64,000 nt of DNA from Marinospirillum sp. (GCF_014859565.1 NZ_JACUUA010000002.1:13488-77487); one strand, 5' to 3'; shown: positions 50,868-60,998, numbered from the stretch's first letter. The notes: generated by a model not told the origin, from the sequence alone. Translations and numbers: made by a program.

Positions 50868-50936
50868 AACAGTTTCCTCCCATCACAGGCTTTCAGCAGG
50901 GCCGCCTGAATACGGCCAATACCGATTTTGGGTTGC

Positions 50937-50974
50937 AAAAAAGCGAGATGAACTAATGGTTCATCCCGCTTTTT
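50937..50974 (-). terminator. Strong terminator/attenuator-like hairpin upstream of carA
   Basis: A 16-bp imperfect stem (AAAAAGCG-A-GATGAAC with GTTCATC-C-CGCTTTTT) around TAATG, ending on the minus strand in a T-run. It lies about 70 bases before the carA start and about 140 after the dapB stop. It may end dapB transcription, or attenuate carAB if a promoter lies between. Confidence 0.75.
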
Positions 50975-51113
50975 AAATATAATTTGGTGGGTAAGCGTTA
51001 CTGCCCTGCATTTGGGCGCTTATTTTCGTTATTCTACCTTAGATGAACCAGAAACGTCCACCAATCGGAGCAGAAAATTCTGTAGCAGTTTCCAGAGCAT
51101 CTGTTTGTTCCAA

Positions 51114-51929
<816 letters not shown>

Positions 51930-52005
51930 TTACAAAGAAATTATATCTGCCATTATACTGGAATCGGCAGCCACTGAGTTAACAAGGACTTGGCTAATTG
52001 ACAAG

Positions 52006-52021
52006 TGTGAACCAGATCACA
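52006..52021. promoter_or_regulatory. CRP/Vfr (cAMP receptor protein) binding site
   Basis: TGTGA-ACCAGA-TCACA, a perfect TGTGA-N6-TCACA core, flanked by AAG and TTTT as in the 22-bp consensus. Centre at about 52013.5, near -41 relative to the start predicted from the -10 box at 52042-52047. This is the class II activator position. Confidence 0.75.
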
Positions 52022-52041
52022 TTTTTTAGCAGTGGTTTTGT

Positions 52042-52047
52042 TAAGAT
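52042..52047 (+). promoter_or_regulatory. Candidate -10 box of the HD-GYP operon
   Basis: TAAGAT, predicted start near 52054, giving a 29-nt leader to the ATG at 52083. There is no matching -35, as expected if CRP activates. A perfect TTGACA at 51998-52003 lacks a good -10 at 17 bp. Confidence 0.55.
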
Positions 52048-52082
52048 GGTTTTTTTACAGCTTTTTACGCAGAGGTTACTGC

Positions 52083-53747
52083 ATGTCCTCCGACACCAGC
52101 TCCAGCCCAAGCTATGAGCGCATCCGTCGCCTTAATGCCATCGGCATTGCATTATCTGCTCAGCGCGATCAGAACCAGCTACTTGAGCTGATTCTTGTCA
52201 GTGCACGAGAGCTGACCAAGGCCGATGCAGGTACCCTGTATATGGTGGAGCCGGACGGTGAGTCCCTGAGTTTTGTGATGGTACAAAATGACAAGCTGAA
52301 TATTCACCTTGGCGGCAGTGGTGCATCTGTGGGTGGCAACTTCCCGCTGATTCCGCTCCACCTGCCGGATGGATCACCCAATGAACGGATGATTGCAGCC
52401 TGGGCGGTACTCAACAAAAAAACCGCCAATATTGCAGATGCCTACCATGAACAGGGCTTTGACTTTTCTGGTACCCGGGCGTTTGATACCAAAACGGGCT
52501 ACCATTCCAAGTCATTTCTTACAGTTCCCCTGCGCAACCACGAAGGTGAAGTGATAGCCGCCCTGCAACTATTAAATAAACTGAATGAAGCTCAGGAACC
52601 GGTTCCTTTTGATGAAAGTGATCAGGATATTGCTGAATCACTGGCCTCCCAAGCTGCCATTGCCTTGACCAACCGGCGGTTAATTGATGAGCTGCGCACC
52701 CTGTTTGACAGCTTCACTCAAGTCATCGCCAGTGCGATCGATTCCAAGTCCGCTCACACTGGCGCACACTGTCGTCGTGTTCCCGATGCCACACTGATGC
52801 TGGCCGAAGCGGCCAACGGTGCCAATTTTCCAGGCTTGGAAGGTTTCAGCATGACCGAAGAGGACATGTATGAACTCAAGACCGCGGCCTGGCTACATGA
52901 CTGCGGCAAGGTGGTCACTCCACATCACGTCATGGAGAAGTCCACCAAACTGGAAACCATTGTTGACCGAATCAACTGGGTGATCGACCGTTTTGAAATT
53001 CTGCGCAGGGACCTTGAGATAGAACAACTCAAGGAAGAGCTAGCTGCAGCAAAATCCGGCTCAACCCTGAGCGAAGAGCGCCAGAATTTTTATACCGAAC
53101 TTAAGCAACAGCTTGAAAAAGATCTGGTTTTCCTGCAGGGTGCCAATACTGGTGGCGAGTTCATGTCAGACGAGCATATCGCCAGAATCGAAAATCTTGC
53201 TGAGCAGGGCTGGCTGGATTATAAGAACCAGAGGCATTCATTGCTGGACGCAGACGAAGTACTCAACCTCTCTATTCGTCGCGGCACACTGAATCAGGAA
53301 GAAAGAACAATCATGGAAGGTCATATGGTGCATACACTAACCATGCTGGAACAGCTGCCTTTTCCGCGCCACCTGCAGCGAGTTCCGGAATATGCCGGTG
53401 GACACCACGAGCGCATGGATGGCAAGGGTTATCCTCGGGGTCTAAGCAGAGAGCAAATGTCCATCCCTGCTCGCATCATGGGTATTGCTGATGTTTTTGA
53501 GGCATTAACCGCTCATGAGCGCCCCTATAAAAAACCCATGGCATTATCTCAAGCTTTAACCATCATGGGACGCATGGTTGAAGACCATCACCTCGACCCT
53601 GATTTGTACGCCTTGTTTGTTTACAAAAAGGTCTACCTTGATTACGCTAAGACACACTTAAGAGAAGAACAGATTGACGATGTGGATGTGGACGCTCTGC
53701 CGGGCTTAAAGCTTGCATCCATCACTCAAACAGAAGCAAGGAACTAG
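52083..53747 (+). CDS. GAF and HD-GYP domain phosphodiesterase (predicted c-di-GMP hydrolase)
   Basis: 554 residues from ATG 52083, seven bases after AGAGG. A GAF domain spans about 30-195. The HD-GYP domain starts near 215: HTGAHCRRV, HD at 272-273 (LHDCGKVV), HHERMDGKGYPRGL with HHE at 441-443 and GYP at 449-451, then ARIMGIADVFEALTAHERPYKK. A roughly 120-residue insert rich in Glu/Lys (about 290-410) separates the HD and GYP parts. All metal-ligand motifs are intact, so an active c-di-GMP phosphodiesterase is predicted. The GAF ligand is unknown. First gene of a two-gene operon behind a CRP-type site. Confidence 0.9.
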   Translation: MSSDTSSSPSYERIRRLNAIGIALSAQRDQNQLLELILVSARELTKADAGTLYMVEPDGESLSFVMVQNDKLNIHLGGSGASVGGNFPLIPLHLPDGSPNERMIAAWAVLNKKTANIADAYHEQGFDFSGTRAFDTKTGYHSKSFLTVPLRNHEGEVIAALQLLNKLNEAQEPVPFDESDQDIAESLASQAAIALTNRRLIDELRTLFDSFTQVIASAIDSKSAHTGAHCRRVPDATLMLAEAANGANFPGLEGFSMTEEDMYELKTAAWLHDCGKVVTPHHVMEKSTKLETIVDRINWVIDRFEILRRDLEIEQLKEELAAAKSGSTLSEERQNFYTELKQQLEKDLVFLQGANTGGEFMSDEHIARIENLAEQGWLDYKNQRHSLLDADEVLNLSIRRGTLNQEERTIMEGHMVHTLTMLEQLPFPRHLQRVPEYAGGHHERMDGKGYPRGLSREQMSIPARIMGIADVFEALTAHERPYKKPMALSQALTIMGRMVEDHHLDPDLYALFVYKKVYLDYAKTHLREEQIDDVDVDALPGLKLASITQTEARN

Positions 53748-53750
53748 AGC

Positions 53751-54521
53751 GTGAAGGTAGAAATTCTGGGTTGTAGTGGTGGCATGGGGCTGGGACAACA
53801 CACCACCTGCTACCGCATTAACGAACACACCCTGATGGATTCCGGCAGTGGACTGGGAAACCTTCCCCATGACGAACTGCTGAAGATCAAGCATATCTTT
53901 CTGACCCATTCTCATCTGGATCATATCTGTTTTTTACCGCTGCTAATTGACAACATGTTTGAGTTTCTTGAAGAGCCCATCCATGTTTATGCCCTGCCCG
54001 AGGTTCTGAAAACCCTACAAGAGCATATTTTTAATTGGAAAATCTGGCCGGATTTTTCAACGCTGCCCAATGAACACAATCCTGTTGTCAAGTTTCATGA
54101 GGTGTCACTGAAACAGCCCATGACTGTGGCAGACCTGACCTTTGCCGCCTTCCCTGTGGATCACATTGTTCCCACCTGTGGTTATCATGTTACCAGTGAG
54201 ACGGGGCAGACCTTGGCTTTCACGGGCGACACCACCTTTGGTGAGGCAGTGATGAATGAGCTGAACAAACTGGGGCCGCTGGATGTACTGATGACAGAAT
54301 GCGCTTTCCCTGATCGCTTACTGGAACTGGCAAAAGTATCCAAACACCTGACCCCCAAACTGCTTAAAGATTTCGTTTCCGGCATGCACTACACCCCAAA
54401 ACAAGTCTGGCTCTCCCATTTGAAACCCAGTCAGACTCAGGAAATCAAAGCCGAGCTGGCGCAGATCGAAATCGGCACCTCTATGACACTGCTGCAGACA
54501 GGGCAGGCTTTCACGCTTTAA
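53751..54521 (+). CDS. Metallo-beta-lactamase-fold protein related to class II 3',5'-cyclic-nucleotide phosphodiesterases
   Basis: 256 residues from GTG 53751, three bases after the HD-GYP stop. The metal motif THSHLDH (residues 52-58) matches the HxHLDH core of class II cAMP phosphodiesterases. Other likely ligands are His138 (DH), Asp160 (FTGDT) and His223 (LSHLKP). Known role of the class: hydrolysis of cAMP/cGMP; RNase Z-type alternatives share the same fold, so the substrate is inference. The neighbour and the CRP site make a signalling role attractive. Its 3' end faces radA. Confidence 0.75.
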   Translation: MKVEILGCSGGMGLGQHTTCYRINEHTLMDSGSGLGNLPHDELLKIKHIFLTHSHLDHICFLPLLIDNMFEFLEEPIHVYALPEVLKTLQEHIFNWKIWPDFSTLPNEHNPVVKFHEVSLKQPMTVADLTFAAFPVDHIVPTCGYHVTSETGQTLAFTGDTTFGEAVMNELNKLGPLDVLMTECAFPDRLLELAKVSKHLTPKLLKDFVSGMHYTPKQVWLSHLKPSQTQEIKAELAQIEIGTSMTLLQTGQAFTL

Positions 54522-54563
54522 CTAGATGCTGCCAGCTTTTCACCGCCGAAATTCGTGAGATCA

Positions 54564-55937
54564 TCACAGCGCCTCCAGTGCTTCACTGAGCCGGGTTACC
54601 CCTATAACCTGCATACCCGGCGGTGTTTCTTTAGGGGCATTCCCCTTGGGAACAATGGCTTTACGAAACCCGTGTTTGGCTGCTTCTTTTATTCGCTCTT
54701 GTCCGCTGGGAACCGGACGAATCTCGCCTGACAAGCCCACTTCACCAATCACCATCAGATCATGGGGTAGCGCCTGATTTTTTAATGACGAAACAATAGC
54801 CATAACTGCCGCAAGGTCGGCACCCGTTTCCAGCACTTTAACACCACCCACCACGTTTAAAAAGACATCCTGATCGCCGGTAAACACCCCACCATGACGG
54901 TGTAATACAGCCAGCAGCATCGATAGGCGATTGGTATCCAGCCCCACCGCAATCCGGCGTGGATTTCCCAGCTGGGATTGATCCACCAATGCCTGCACCT
55001 CCACCAGCAGCGGACGGGTTCCTTCCCAGGTCGCCAACACCACGCTGCCCGGTGCTGGCTCTTCATCCCGCGACAAAAAAATCGCCGAAGGATTTTTTAC
55101 TTCTTTAAGTCCAGTTTCCATCATGGCAAACACACCCAGCTCATTCACCGCTCCAAAACGGTTTTTCTGGCCGCGCAGGGTTCGGAAGCGTGAATCACCA
55201 TCACCTTCCAGCAGTAAAGAAGCATCAATCATGTGCTCCAGTACCTTGGGGCCGGCCAGTGAGCCATCCTTGGTGACATGCCCAACCAGAAACAAAACCG
55301 TATGGCTTTGTTTGGCAAAACGAGTAAGGAAAGCGGCTGACTCTCTCACCTGAGCCACACCGCCGGGCGCTGATTGCAGTTCATCCACATGCATGGTCTG
55401 AATGGAATCCACAATCAATACTTGGGGTTTCTCCTGCTCAGCCACGGCAAGCAGGTTTTCTACACTGGTTTCCGCCAGCATTTTTAGACCCTGGGTTGGC
55501 AAACCCAGTCGCTGGGCTCGCAGTGCCACCTGCTGCAGGGATTCTTCGCCGGTGACATACAGCACCTTCATCAACTGCGCCAGCTTGCAAGCGGTCTGCA
55601 GCAACAAGGTGGATTTACCGGCACCGGGGTTACCACCAATCAGAATGGCGGAACCCGGCACCAAGCCACCACCCAGCACACGGTCAAACTCATTAAAGGT
55701 GGTGGAAAAACGCGGCAGATCCTGCAGGTTGATTTCTGAAAGATCCTGCACCTGGGAGGATAAAGCACCGGCAAAACCACTGCGGGCAGAGGACAGGGGG
55801 GCAGAACGACCGGAAGAAGATCCAAGGCGCACTTCCTGAATGCTGTTCCATTCTTTACAGGCAACACACTGCCCCTGCCATTTGCTGTATTCTGCACCAC
55901 ACTCAATGCAGACATAGGCCGTTTTCTGTTTTGCCAT
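54564..55937 (-). CDS. radA: DNA repair protein RadA (Sms)
   Basis: 457 residues. N-terminal zinc finger (CIECGAEYSKWQGQCVAC), RecA-like ATPase with Walker A GGNPGAGKST, the RadA-specific KNRFG motif in RGQKNRFGAVNELG, and a C-terminal Lon-protease-like domain (VIGEVGLSGEIRPV). Known role: branch migration in recombination. Divergent from the AhpD-like pseudogene. Confidence 0.96.
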   Translation of the reverse strand: MAKQKTAYVCIECGAEYSKWQGQCVACKEWNSIQEVRLGSSSGRSAPLSSARSGFAGALSSQVQDLSEINLQDLPRFSTTFNEFDRVLGGGLVPGSAILIGGNPGAGKSTLLLQTACKLAQLMKVLYVTGEESLQQVALRAQRLGLPTQGLKMLAETSVENLLAVAEQEKPQVLIVDSIQTMHVDELQSAPGGVAQVRESAAFLTRFAKQSHTVLFLVGHVTKDGSLAGPKVLEHMIDASLLLEGDGDSRFRTLRGQKNRFGAVNELGVFAMMETGLKEVKNPSAIFLSRDEEPAPGSVVLATWEGTRPLLVEVQALVDQSQLGNPRRIAVGLDTNRLSMLLAVLHRHGGVFTGDQDVFLNVVGGVKVLETGADLAAVMAIVSSLKNQALPHDLMVIGEVGLSGEIRPVPSGQERIKEAAKHGFRKAIVPKGNAPKETPPGMQVIGVTRLSEALEAL

Positions 55938-55957
55938 CTTGTCCTGCTTGCCCTGTA

Positions 55958-55986
55958 TTGACAGTTATAAAGACCAGCTGCATTAT
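55958..55986 (+). promoter_or_regulatory. Candidate promoter of the AhpD-like pseudogene
   Basis: Perfect -35 TTGACA (55958-55963), 17-bp spacer, -10 CATTAT (55981-55986). It is followed by AAGGA and an ATG at 56025. Confidence 0.5.
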
Positions 55987-56024
55987 AACCAAAAATAAAA
56001 CACTCCATAGAATAAGGATACACC

Positions 56025-56451
56025 ATGCAGCGTGAAACAATTGCACTGCACCATGCTTACCAGCCGGATAACCAACATGCCGTTGCTGTACCCATCCACC
56101 AGCGCACACAATCGTTGTCTTTATTGTGTGGTGGCTCACGGCGCTATTCTGCGTATTTACAGCAAAAACCCGCTGTTGGCGGATTAACTGGCCATTAATC
56201 ACCGCACCTCACCCATCAGTGAACGTCATCGCACCATGCTGGATTTTGCACTCTATATCGGAGTGGAAGCCGGAGAGTTGAATGAAAGCTGGGTGGAAGA
56301 ACTCATGGCCGTAGGTTTCACCCGTGAAGATATCTGGGATATTGGTGCCATCAGTGCTTTTTTTGGTTTATCCAACCGTATGGTCTCCCTGACGGGTACA
56401 CCGCCCAATCAGGAGTTTTACCTGATGGGGCGGGTGCCCAGAGAGAAGTAA
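56025..56451 (+). pseudogene. Decayed AhpD-like (carboxymuconolactone decarboxylase/peroxidase-related) gene
   Basis: An ATG with AAGGA six bases upstream opens a frame that does not stay in register. In the next frame, from about 56098, clear family sequence appears: SAHNRCLYCVVAHGAILRIY, with the CxxC-xxx-H redox motif, then SKNPLLAD and a TAA at 56185-56187 (a CAA-to-TAA change would restore LADQLAINHR). The same frame continues to 56451 (MLDFALYIGVEAGELNESW, DIWDIGAISAFFGLSNRM, EFYLMGRVPREK). Full-length relatives are about 180-200 residues; about half of the N-terminus is missing. So: N-terminal deletion/frameshift plus one nonsense codon. The 71-codon open frame at 56236-56451 is only its tail. 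Confidence 0.8.
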
Positions 56452-56454
56452 AAA

Positions 56455-58464
56455 TTAACTGCTGGCCGGCGGTGTCTTTTTAGGCGCTGCCGGTTTTTGC
56501 GCAGGGTGCGGAGTAGTTTTAGCAGCGGGCACCTTGGCTGTCGGCACATTCGCCTGAGCCGGTTTTGTGTCATTGGCAGCAGGAGCATGGGGTGGCGGTT
56601 CATCCTGCAGGAAGTCACTGACGGACTGCATAAAGTCTGTCAACAGTATCTTGCTGACCACAAAAATATGCCCAACATTTTTCTCGATGGTACGGTTCAG
56701 TCCACCACGAGTCATCTGCAGGTTGTCATCTTTGCGCCCCCAGCGCTCACTGGTTTTACAGGAACCAACCGGTGCAATTGGATCTCGCAGCCCACGATAA
56801 TCAAACAGGGCGATATTGGCATCATTCAACACATCCATATTCACCGGCTTTCCGTCCAGCTCGGGATGTTTTGAAGGCAGGCGGTATTTTCCTTCCCAGA
56901 TCTCGTTGTCGAGGAAAATTCGCTGTATCCATTCGCGGTGCGCTTGTGCCGGGAAACGTGTACCGGAATTTAACCAGTGCAGGAAAGGCGCGGCATCATC
57001 AATGGCACCGGGGAAGTTGGCGCGGGCATAAAAACCTTCCGCCACCGTAAATGCCACACCCGGCTGTATTTCATGCATGCCCACTTCAATAGTCTGAGGG
57101 GGCACATTACAGCTGCCATAAAAAGTCTGCATCACCTCGGGGCTATAGTGTTCACGGATTACATCACGCATGGCTTTGTGTCCGCTGTCTGCATCATCAA
57201 ACAGGATAGGAGTGGTCATCAGCACCACCTGGCGAATTTTAACCTCTCGCCCTTCCAGTGCAGCTTCCTCCACACGACGTGCCAGATAGGGCATAAACAA
57301 GGTGCCGCCCATACAGTAGGCCATCACCTCAATCACCTGATCCGGATGCCGCTCGTTGATCATATCCAGGTATTTGTCGTGCACCGTTTTTCCGTAGAAA
57401 CTCAAGCCAAGATGGCTTTGATCAGCATCTGGATTACCATAATCCACCATGTAAACGTCATAACCCAATGCCAGCATACCCTCAACAACCGATTTACCCG
57501 GTGCCAGATCAAAGATCTCACAACGGTTGATCATTGGGCTGGCCATATAAAGGGTTTTGCCATTCGGCTTCACACCCTCCGGGCGCAGGTAGTGGCGCAG
57601 TTTTACGGTAAACAGTGTTGATCCCGGCACTTCTTCCCAGGCGCAGGCACCCAATTGAGCATTGGGTGATTCCAGGGCAAAACGACGCATATCAAAAGCA
57701 TCATGCGCCAACAAAGCCAGCAGACGTAACTCACAATCGGCCAGATAGTCTTCATCTGACTGCAGGCGTGAGCCATCGGGAGCTGTTTTACGGTAAGGGT
57801 TACGGCGTAGTTCACTTAAGGGTTCACCGGCAATCACCTGCAACAAAGAACGCAGCAGTTTTTTCATCGCCCGCAGGCGTGTCTGGCCAAAACTGTGATA
57901 CTGCCATTCCAACTGCTGCAACGCCGCCAACTGGCCTAGCAACCACATTTGTCCAGCTGGTTCACTACAAATACGATCACAATAAGCACGGTCAAAAGCC
58001 AGCTTGTAACCCTTGCGGTTGATGGTGTCACCATCCGCTGCAATTTCTTCTTTGGTGGCTTTCACTTCTTTGGTCAGTGAAGTCACCAAGCGCTTGATTC
58101 GCGCAGCATAAGCAGCCTCAATCCGTAGCTCATCCACAGCAACTGCATCAGGATTGCGCCCATTAGCCACAGCATCCTGCGTTGCTTTCACCAGCGGTTT
58201 AAGCCACCCGGTGAAAAGCTCGGACGGTACACCCATGGCTCCAAAAAAATCATTCTGCTGACGCGATACGGCCATCATGTTTTTCAGACACAAGCCGTTG
58301 AATGCACTTAACCAGTGGTGAGCATCGCGCAAACCGGACGGGTTATCTGCAACACTCACACCCAAAATTCCATCCAGCAGATCAGCACTCAAACGGGGTG
58401 TAGACGGAGCACCCGCCACAAACTTTGACATCCATTCTGACAAATCATGATTCATGGCAGCCAT
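56455..58464 (-). CDS. PhaC-like polyhydroxyalkanoate synthase
   Basis: 669 residues from ATG 58464, seven bases after GGAG. A long helical N-terminal domain (about 1-300) precedes an alpha/beta-hydrolase domain. The nucleophile Cys384 is in VMAYCMGGTLF, a PhaC box with Ala in place of the first Gly. Asp561 (LRDPIAP) and His599 (NVGHIFVVS) complete the triad. The PhaC Trp/Tyr block is LHWLNSGTRFPAQ. Tail 621-669 is Pro/Ala/Lys-rich. No phasin, phaA, phaB or phaE is nearby, so class and polymer type are uncertain. It faces the pseudogene and shares its terminus. Confidence 0.8.
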   Translation of the reverse strand: MAAMNHDLSEWMSKFVAGAPSTPRLSADLLDGILGVSVADNPSGLRDAHHWLSAFNGLCLKNMMAVSRQQNDFFGAMGVPSELFTGWLKPLVKATQDAVANGRNPDAVAVDELRIEAAYAARIKRLVTSLTKEVKATKEEIAADGDTINRKGYKLAFDRAYCDRICSEPAGQMWLLGQLAALQQLEWQYHSFGQTRLRAMKKLLRSLLQVIAGEPLSELRRNPYRKTAPDGSRLQSDEDYLADCELRLLALLAHDAFDMRRFALESPNAQLGACAWEEVPGSTLFTVKLRHYLRPEGVKPNGKTLYMASPMINRCEIFDLAPGKSVVEGMLALGYDVYMVDYGNPDADQSHLGLSFYGKTVHDKYLDMINERHPDQVIEVMAYCMGGTLFMPYLARRVEEAALEGREVKIRQVVLMTTPILFDDADSGHKAMRDVIREHYSPEVMQTFYGSCNVPPQTIEVGMHEIQPGVAFTVAEGFYARANFPGAIDDAAPFLHWLNSGTRFPAQAHREWIQRIFLDNEIWEGKYRLPSKHPELDGKPVNMDVLNDANIALFDYRGLRDPIAPVGSCKTSERWGRKDDNLQMTRGGLNRTIEKNVGHIFVVSKILLTDFMQSVSDFLQDEPPPHAPAANDTKPAQANVPTAKVPAAKTTPHPAQKPAAPKKTPPASS

Positions 58465-58551
58465 TCTCCATCTCCTGCGTTGCAATTATGTAAGCATACA
58501 TTAGCAGAGCGTTACCCAAGGTTAAAGCCTTGGCGCTTGTAAGTTTTAAGT

Positions 58552-59616
58552 TTAACGATGTTTTGAAACACTCAGTTCGTGTACTGCATCAATCAAGGCA
58601 CGGGCGTGTTCCGGATCAACATGCTGGTTAATGCCGTGACCCAGATTAAAGACATGCCCCGTACCCTTGCCGTAACTGTCCAGAATCCGCCTTACTTCAG
58701 CACGGATGGCCGCAGGTGAAGCAAATAGTGCACTTGGATCAAAGTTGCCTTGCAAGGCAACACAATGTCCAACTCGCGCACGCGCATCACTCAGCTCAGT
58801 GGTCCAGTCCAGACCCAGTGCATCCGCACCCGTTACGGCCATGTGCTCCAGCCATTGACCACCACCCTTGGTGAACAGGATCACCGGGATTTTACGGCCT
58901 TCATGTTCACGAATCAGACCATGGATAATCTGCTCCATGTATTTGAGCGAAAACTCCAGATAAGCCGGAGTTGACAGTGCTCCACCCCAGGAGTCAAAAA
59001 TCTGCACAGCCTGAGCACCCGCCAGTATCTGGGCATTCAGATAAGCAGTGACGGTCTGTGCCAATTTATCAAGCAACTGGTGCATCACATCCGGCTGACC
59101 ATACAGCATGGCTTTGGGGTGACGGTACTCCCGGCTACCCTGACCTTCGACCATGTAAGTGGCCAGGGTCCAGGGGCTGCCAGAAAAACCAATCAAAGGT
59201 ACCCGACCGTTCAGTTCACTACGGATGGTACGCACGGCATTCATTACATAACCCAGATCTTTTTCCATATTTGGAATCGGTAAATCAACCACGTCTTTTT
59301 CTGTGCGCACAGTTTTTCTGAAGCGCGGACCTTCACCGGTTTCAAAATACAGACCCAGCCCCATGGCATCAGGAATGGTCAGGATGTCAGAAAACAGGAT
59401 GGCTGCGTCCAGATCAAAACGCTCCAGTGGTTGTAGTGTTACCTCACAAGCCAGATCAGCATTACGGCAAAGATCCATGAACGTTCCTGCCTGCTTGCGG
59501 GTTGCCAGATACTCGGGCAAATAACGACCCGCCTGACGCATCATCCACACCGGAGTCATATCAACCGGTTGGCGCAGCAGTGCACGTAAGAAGCGGTCAT
59601 TTTTCAGTTCAGACAT
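58552..59616 (-). CDS. hemE: Uroporphyrinogen decarboxylase
   Basis: 354 residues. The catalytic N-terminal block [29 protein letters not shown] includes the conserved Arg residues; [23 protein letters not shown] and [16 protein letters not shown] are family signatures. Known role: decarboxylates uroporphyrinogen III to coproporphyrinogen III in haem synthesis, as a homodimer. Divergent from ribA; monocistronic here. Confidence 0.97.
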   Translation of the reverse strand: MSELKNDRFLRALLRQPVDMTPVWMMRQAGRYLPEYLATRKQAGTFMDLCRNADLACEVTLQPLERFDLDAAILFSDILTIPDAMGLGLYFETGEGPRFRKTVRTEKDVVDLPIPNMEKDLGYVMNAVRTIRSELNGRVPLIGFSGSPWTLATYMVEGQGSREYRHPKAMLYGQPDVMHQLLDKLAQTVTAYLNAQILAGAQAVQIFDSWGGALSTPAYLEFSLKYMEQIIHGLIREHEGRKIPVILFTKGGGQWLEHMAVTGADALGLDWTTELSDARARVGHCVALQGNFDPSALFASPAAIRAEVRRILDSYGKGTGHVFNLGHGINQHVDPEHARALIDAVHELSVSKHR

Positions 59617-59792
59617 GGAGTTTCCCTATACTGGAGATAAAAATCTACGGACTATTAAGTGACTACCATTCTAGCCTTGTTCGTCTCGCAGGTCAGTCCG
59701 GCAGGTTAATTTTTCTCTGTGAAATGCTGCCACAAAGCAGGTTACCGAGTAGAATGGTCAGACTTTATTCCATCGATCAGTGAGACCGCCCT

Positions 59793-60395
59793 GTGACCCT
59801 GCGTTTTGTTGCTTCTTCCCGTCTGCCAACCCCTTGGGCTGTTTTCACTATGCACGGTTTTGAGGACAGTGAAACCGGAAAAGAGCATATTGCGCTGACT
59901 CTGGGTGATCTGACAGACAACCAACCTGTTCTGGCACGTATCCACTCTGAATGCTTGACTGGGGATGCACTTTTTTCATTGCGCTGTGACTGCGGTTTCC
60001 AGTTGCAGGAAGCACTCCAGCGCATCGCCACGGAAGGGCGTGGTGCATTATTTTATTTACGTCAGGAAGGTCGGGGGATTGGTCTGGTGAATAAAATCCG
60101 TGCTTATCATCTGCAGGATGCCGGAGCCGACACGGTGGAAGCCAACGAACAACTGGGTTTTGCTGCTGACCTACGGGATTATTCCATGCTACCCACGATG
60201 CTTGAACATCTGGGGATCAGCACCGTTCGATTAATGACCAACAACCCTCGCAAAGTGGATGCACTCACCCACTATGGTTTAAAGGTAGCCGAACGCATCC
60301 CGCTGACCACTGGACTTAACCCGCATAACGCAGGGTATCTGGATACCAAGGCCAGCAAGCTGGGGCACATGATGAAACTTGAGGACTATCAATAA
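59793..60395 (+). CDS. ribA: GTP cyclohydrolase II
   Basis: 200 residues from GTG 59793. The zinc cysteines are in [20 protein letters not shown]; the catalytic block is [21 protein letters not shown] and [14 protein letters not shown]. Stand-alone RibA (no DHBP synthase fusion). Known role: first step of riboflavin synthesis, GTP to diaminohydroxyribosylaminopyrimidinone. No FMN riboswitch is visible upstream. Its end overlaps the convergent PagL-like gene by seven bases. Confidence 0.96.
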   Translation: MTLRFVASSRLPTPWAVFTMHGFEDSETGKEHIALTLGDLTDNQPVLARIHSECLTGDALFSLRCDCGFQLQEALQRIATEGRGALFYLRQEGRGIGLVNKIRAYHLQDAGADTVEANEQLGFAADLRDYSMLPTMLEHLGISTVRLMTNNPRKVDALTHYGLKVAERIPLTTGLNPHNAGYLDTKASKLGHMMKLEDYQ

Positions 60396-60994
60396 TAATA
60401 AGAGATCGATAGCGACTGAAAATCGATGCCGTTGTTTAACTCTGACATACCATTGTTGGAATAATGACGGTAACGCAGCGCCAGATCCCATTGCTTTGAT
60501 TCACCCAGCATCCAGCCCAGTGTTAATGTGTCTTCAAACTGGTAATGCTGACCAAATTCATGCCCCGTGGCCGGGAAGCGTTTTTTTGACATCAGTGTTG
60601 CTCCGATGGATGTTTCCAGATAAGGAGCCCAGCGATATTCCGGCCAGTCAACACGAAACACTGGCGTCAGCACCAGCAGATTATTTCTGTCCAGCACATC
60701 ATCCAGGCGTTTTCCTTGCCAGTATTCCACCGCGACCTGCCCAAATAATGTCAGACGGGTAGACTGGCTTAATTGATGCTCCTGCCAGCGCCAGCGCCAG
60801 TAGATGCGTGTTGCACTCACATCTTCACCCTGAGCCTGCTCAACGCCTGCAGCTGTTGCACCTATCGGGTTGGTCGCCAACGTCACACCCAGCGTAGAGA
60901 CCACCGCTGTTTGCCAGATCAGAGCCGAGCCAGCCTTAGCCTGTCCGGAAATCGGCAATAGCAGCAATAGAATTAACAAACAGCGAAGGGGCAT
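60389..60994 (-). CDS. PagL-like outer-membrane lipid A 3-O-deacylase (acyloxyacyl hydrolase family)
   Basis: 201 residues from ATG 60994. A signal peptide ([21 protein letters not shown]) is followed by an amphipathic beta-barrel pattern. The PagL-type catalytic motif is [18 protein letters not shown], with His and Ser spaced as in His-Tyr-Ser, and a C-terminal aromatic YYY typical of outer-membrane proteins. Known role of the family: removes the 3-O acyl chain of lipid A. The start lies four bases after the ridA stop, so it is probably the last gene of the spoT-ridA operon. A weak ribosome-binding site leaves the start uncertain. Confidence 0.75.
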   Translation of the reverse strand: MPLRCLLILLLLLPISGQAKAGSALIWQTAVVSTLGVTLATNPIGATAAGVEQAQGEDVSATRIYWRWRWQEHQLSQSTRLTLFGQVAVEYWQGKRLDDVLDRNNLLVLTPVFRVDWPEYRWAPYLETSIGATLMSKKRFPATGHEFGQHYQFEDTLTLGWMLGESKQWDLALRYRHYSNNGMSELNNGIDFQSLSISYYY

Positions 60995-60998
60995 AGGT

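Noticed and set aside
56236..56451. A stand-alone 71-residue gene
   Set aside because: It is the C-terminal part of the AhpD-like pseudogene, whose earlier part is readable in the same frame across one stop codon.
59617..59792. FMN riboswitch or other structured leader before ribA
   Set aside because: I found none of the conserved FMN-element blocks, and only a short divergent promoter region with hemE.
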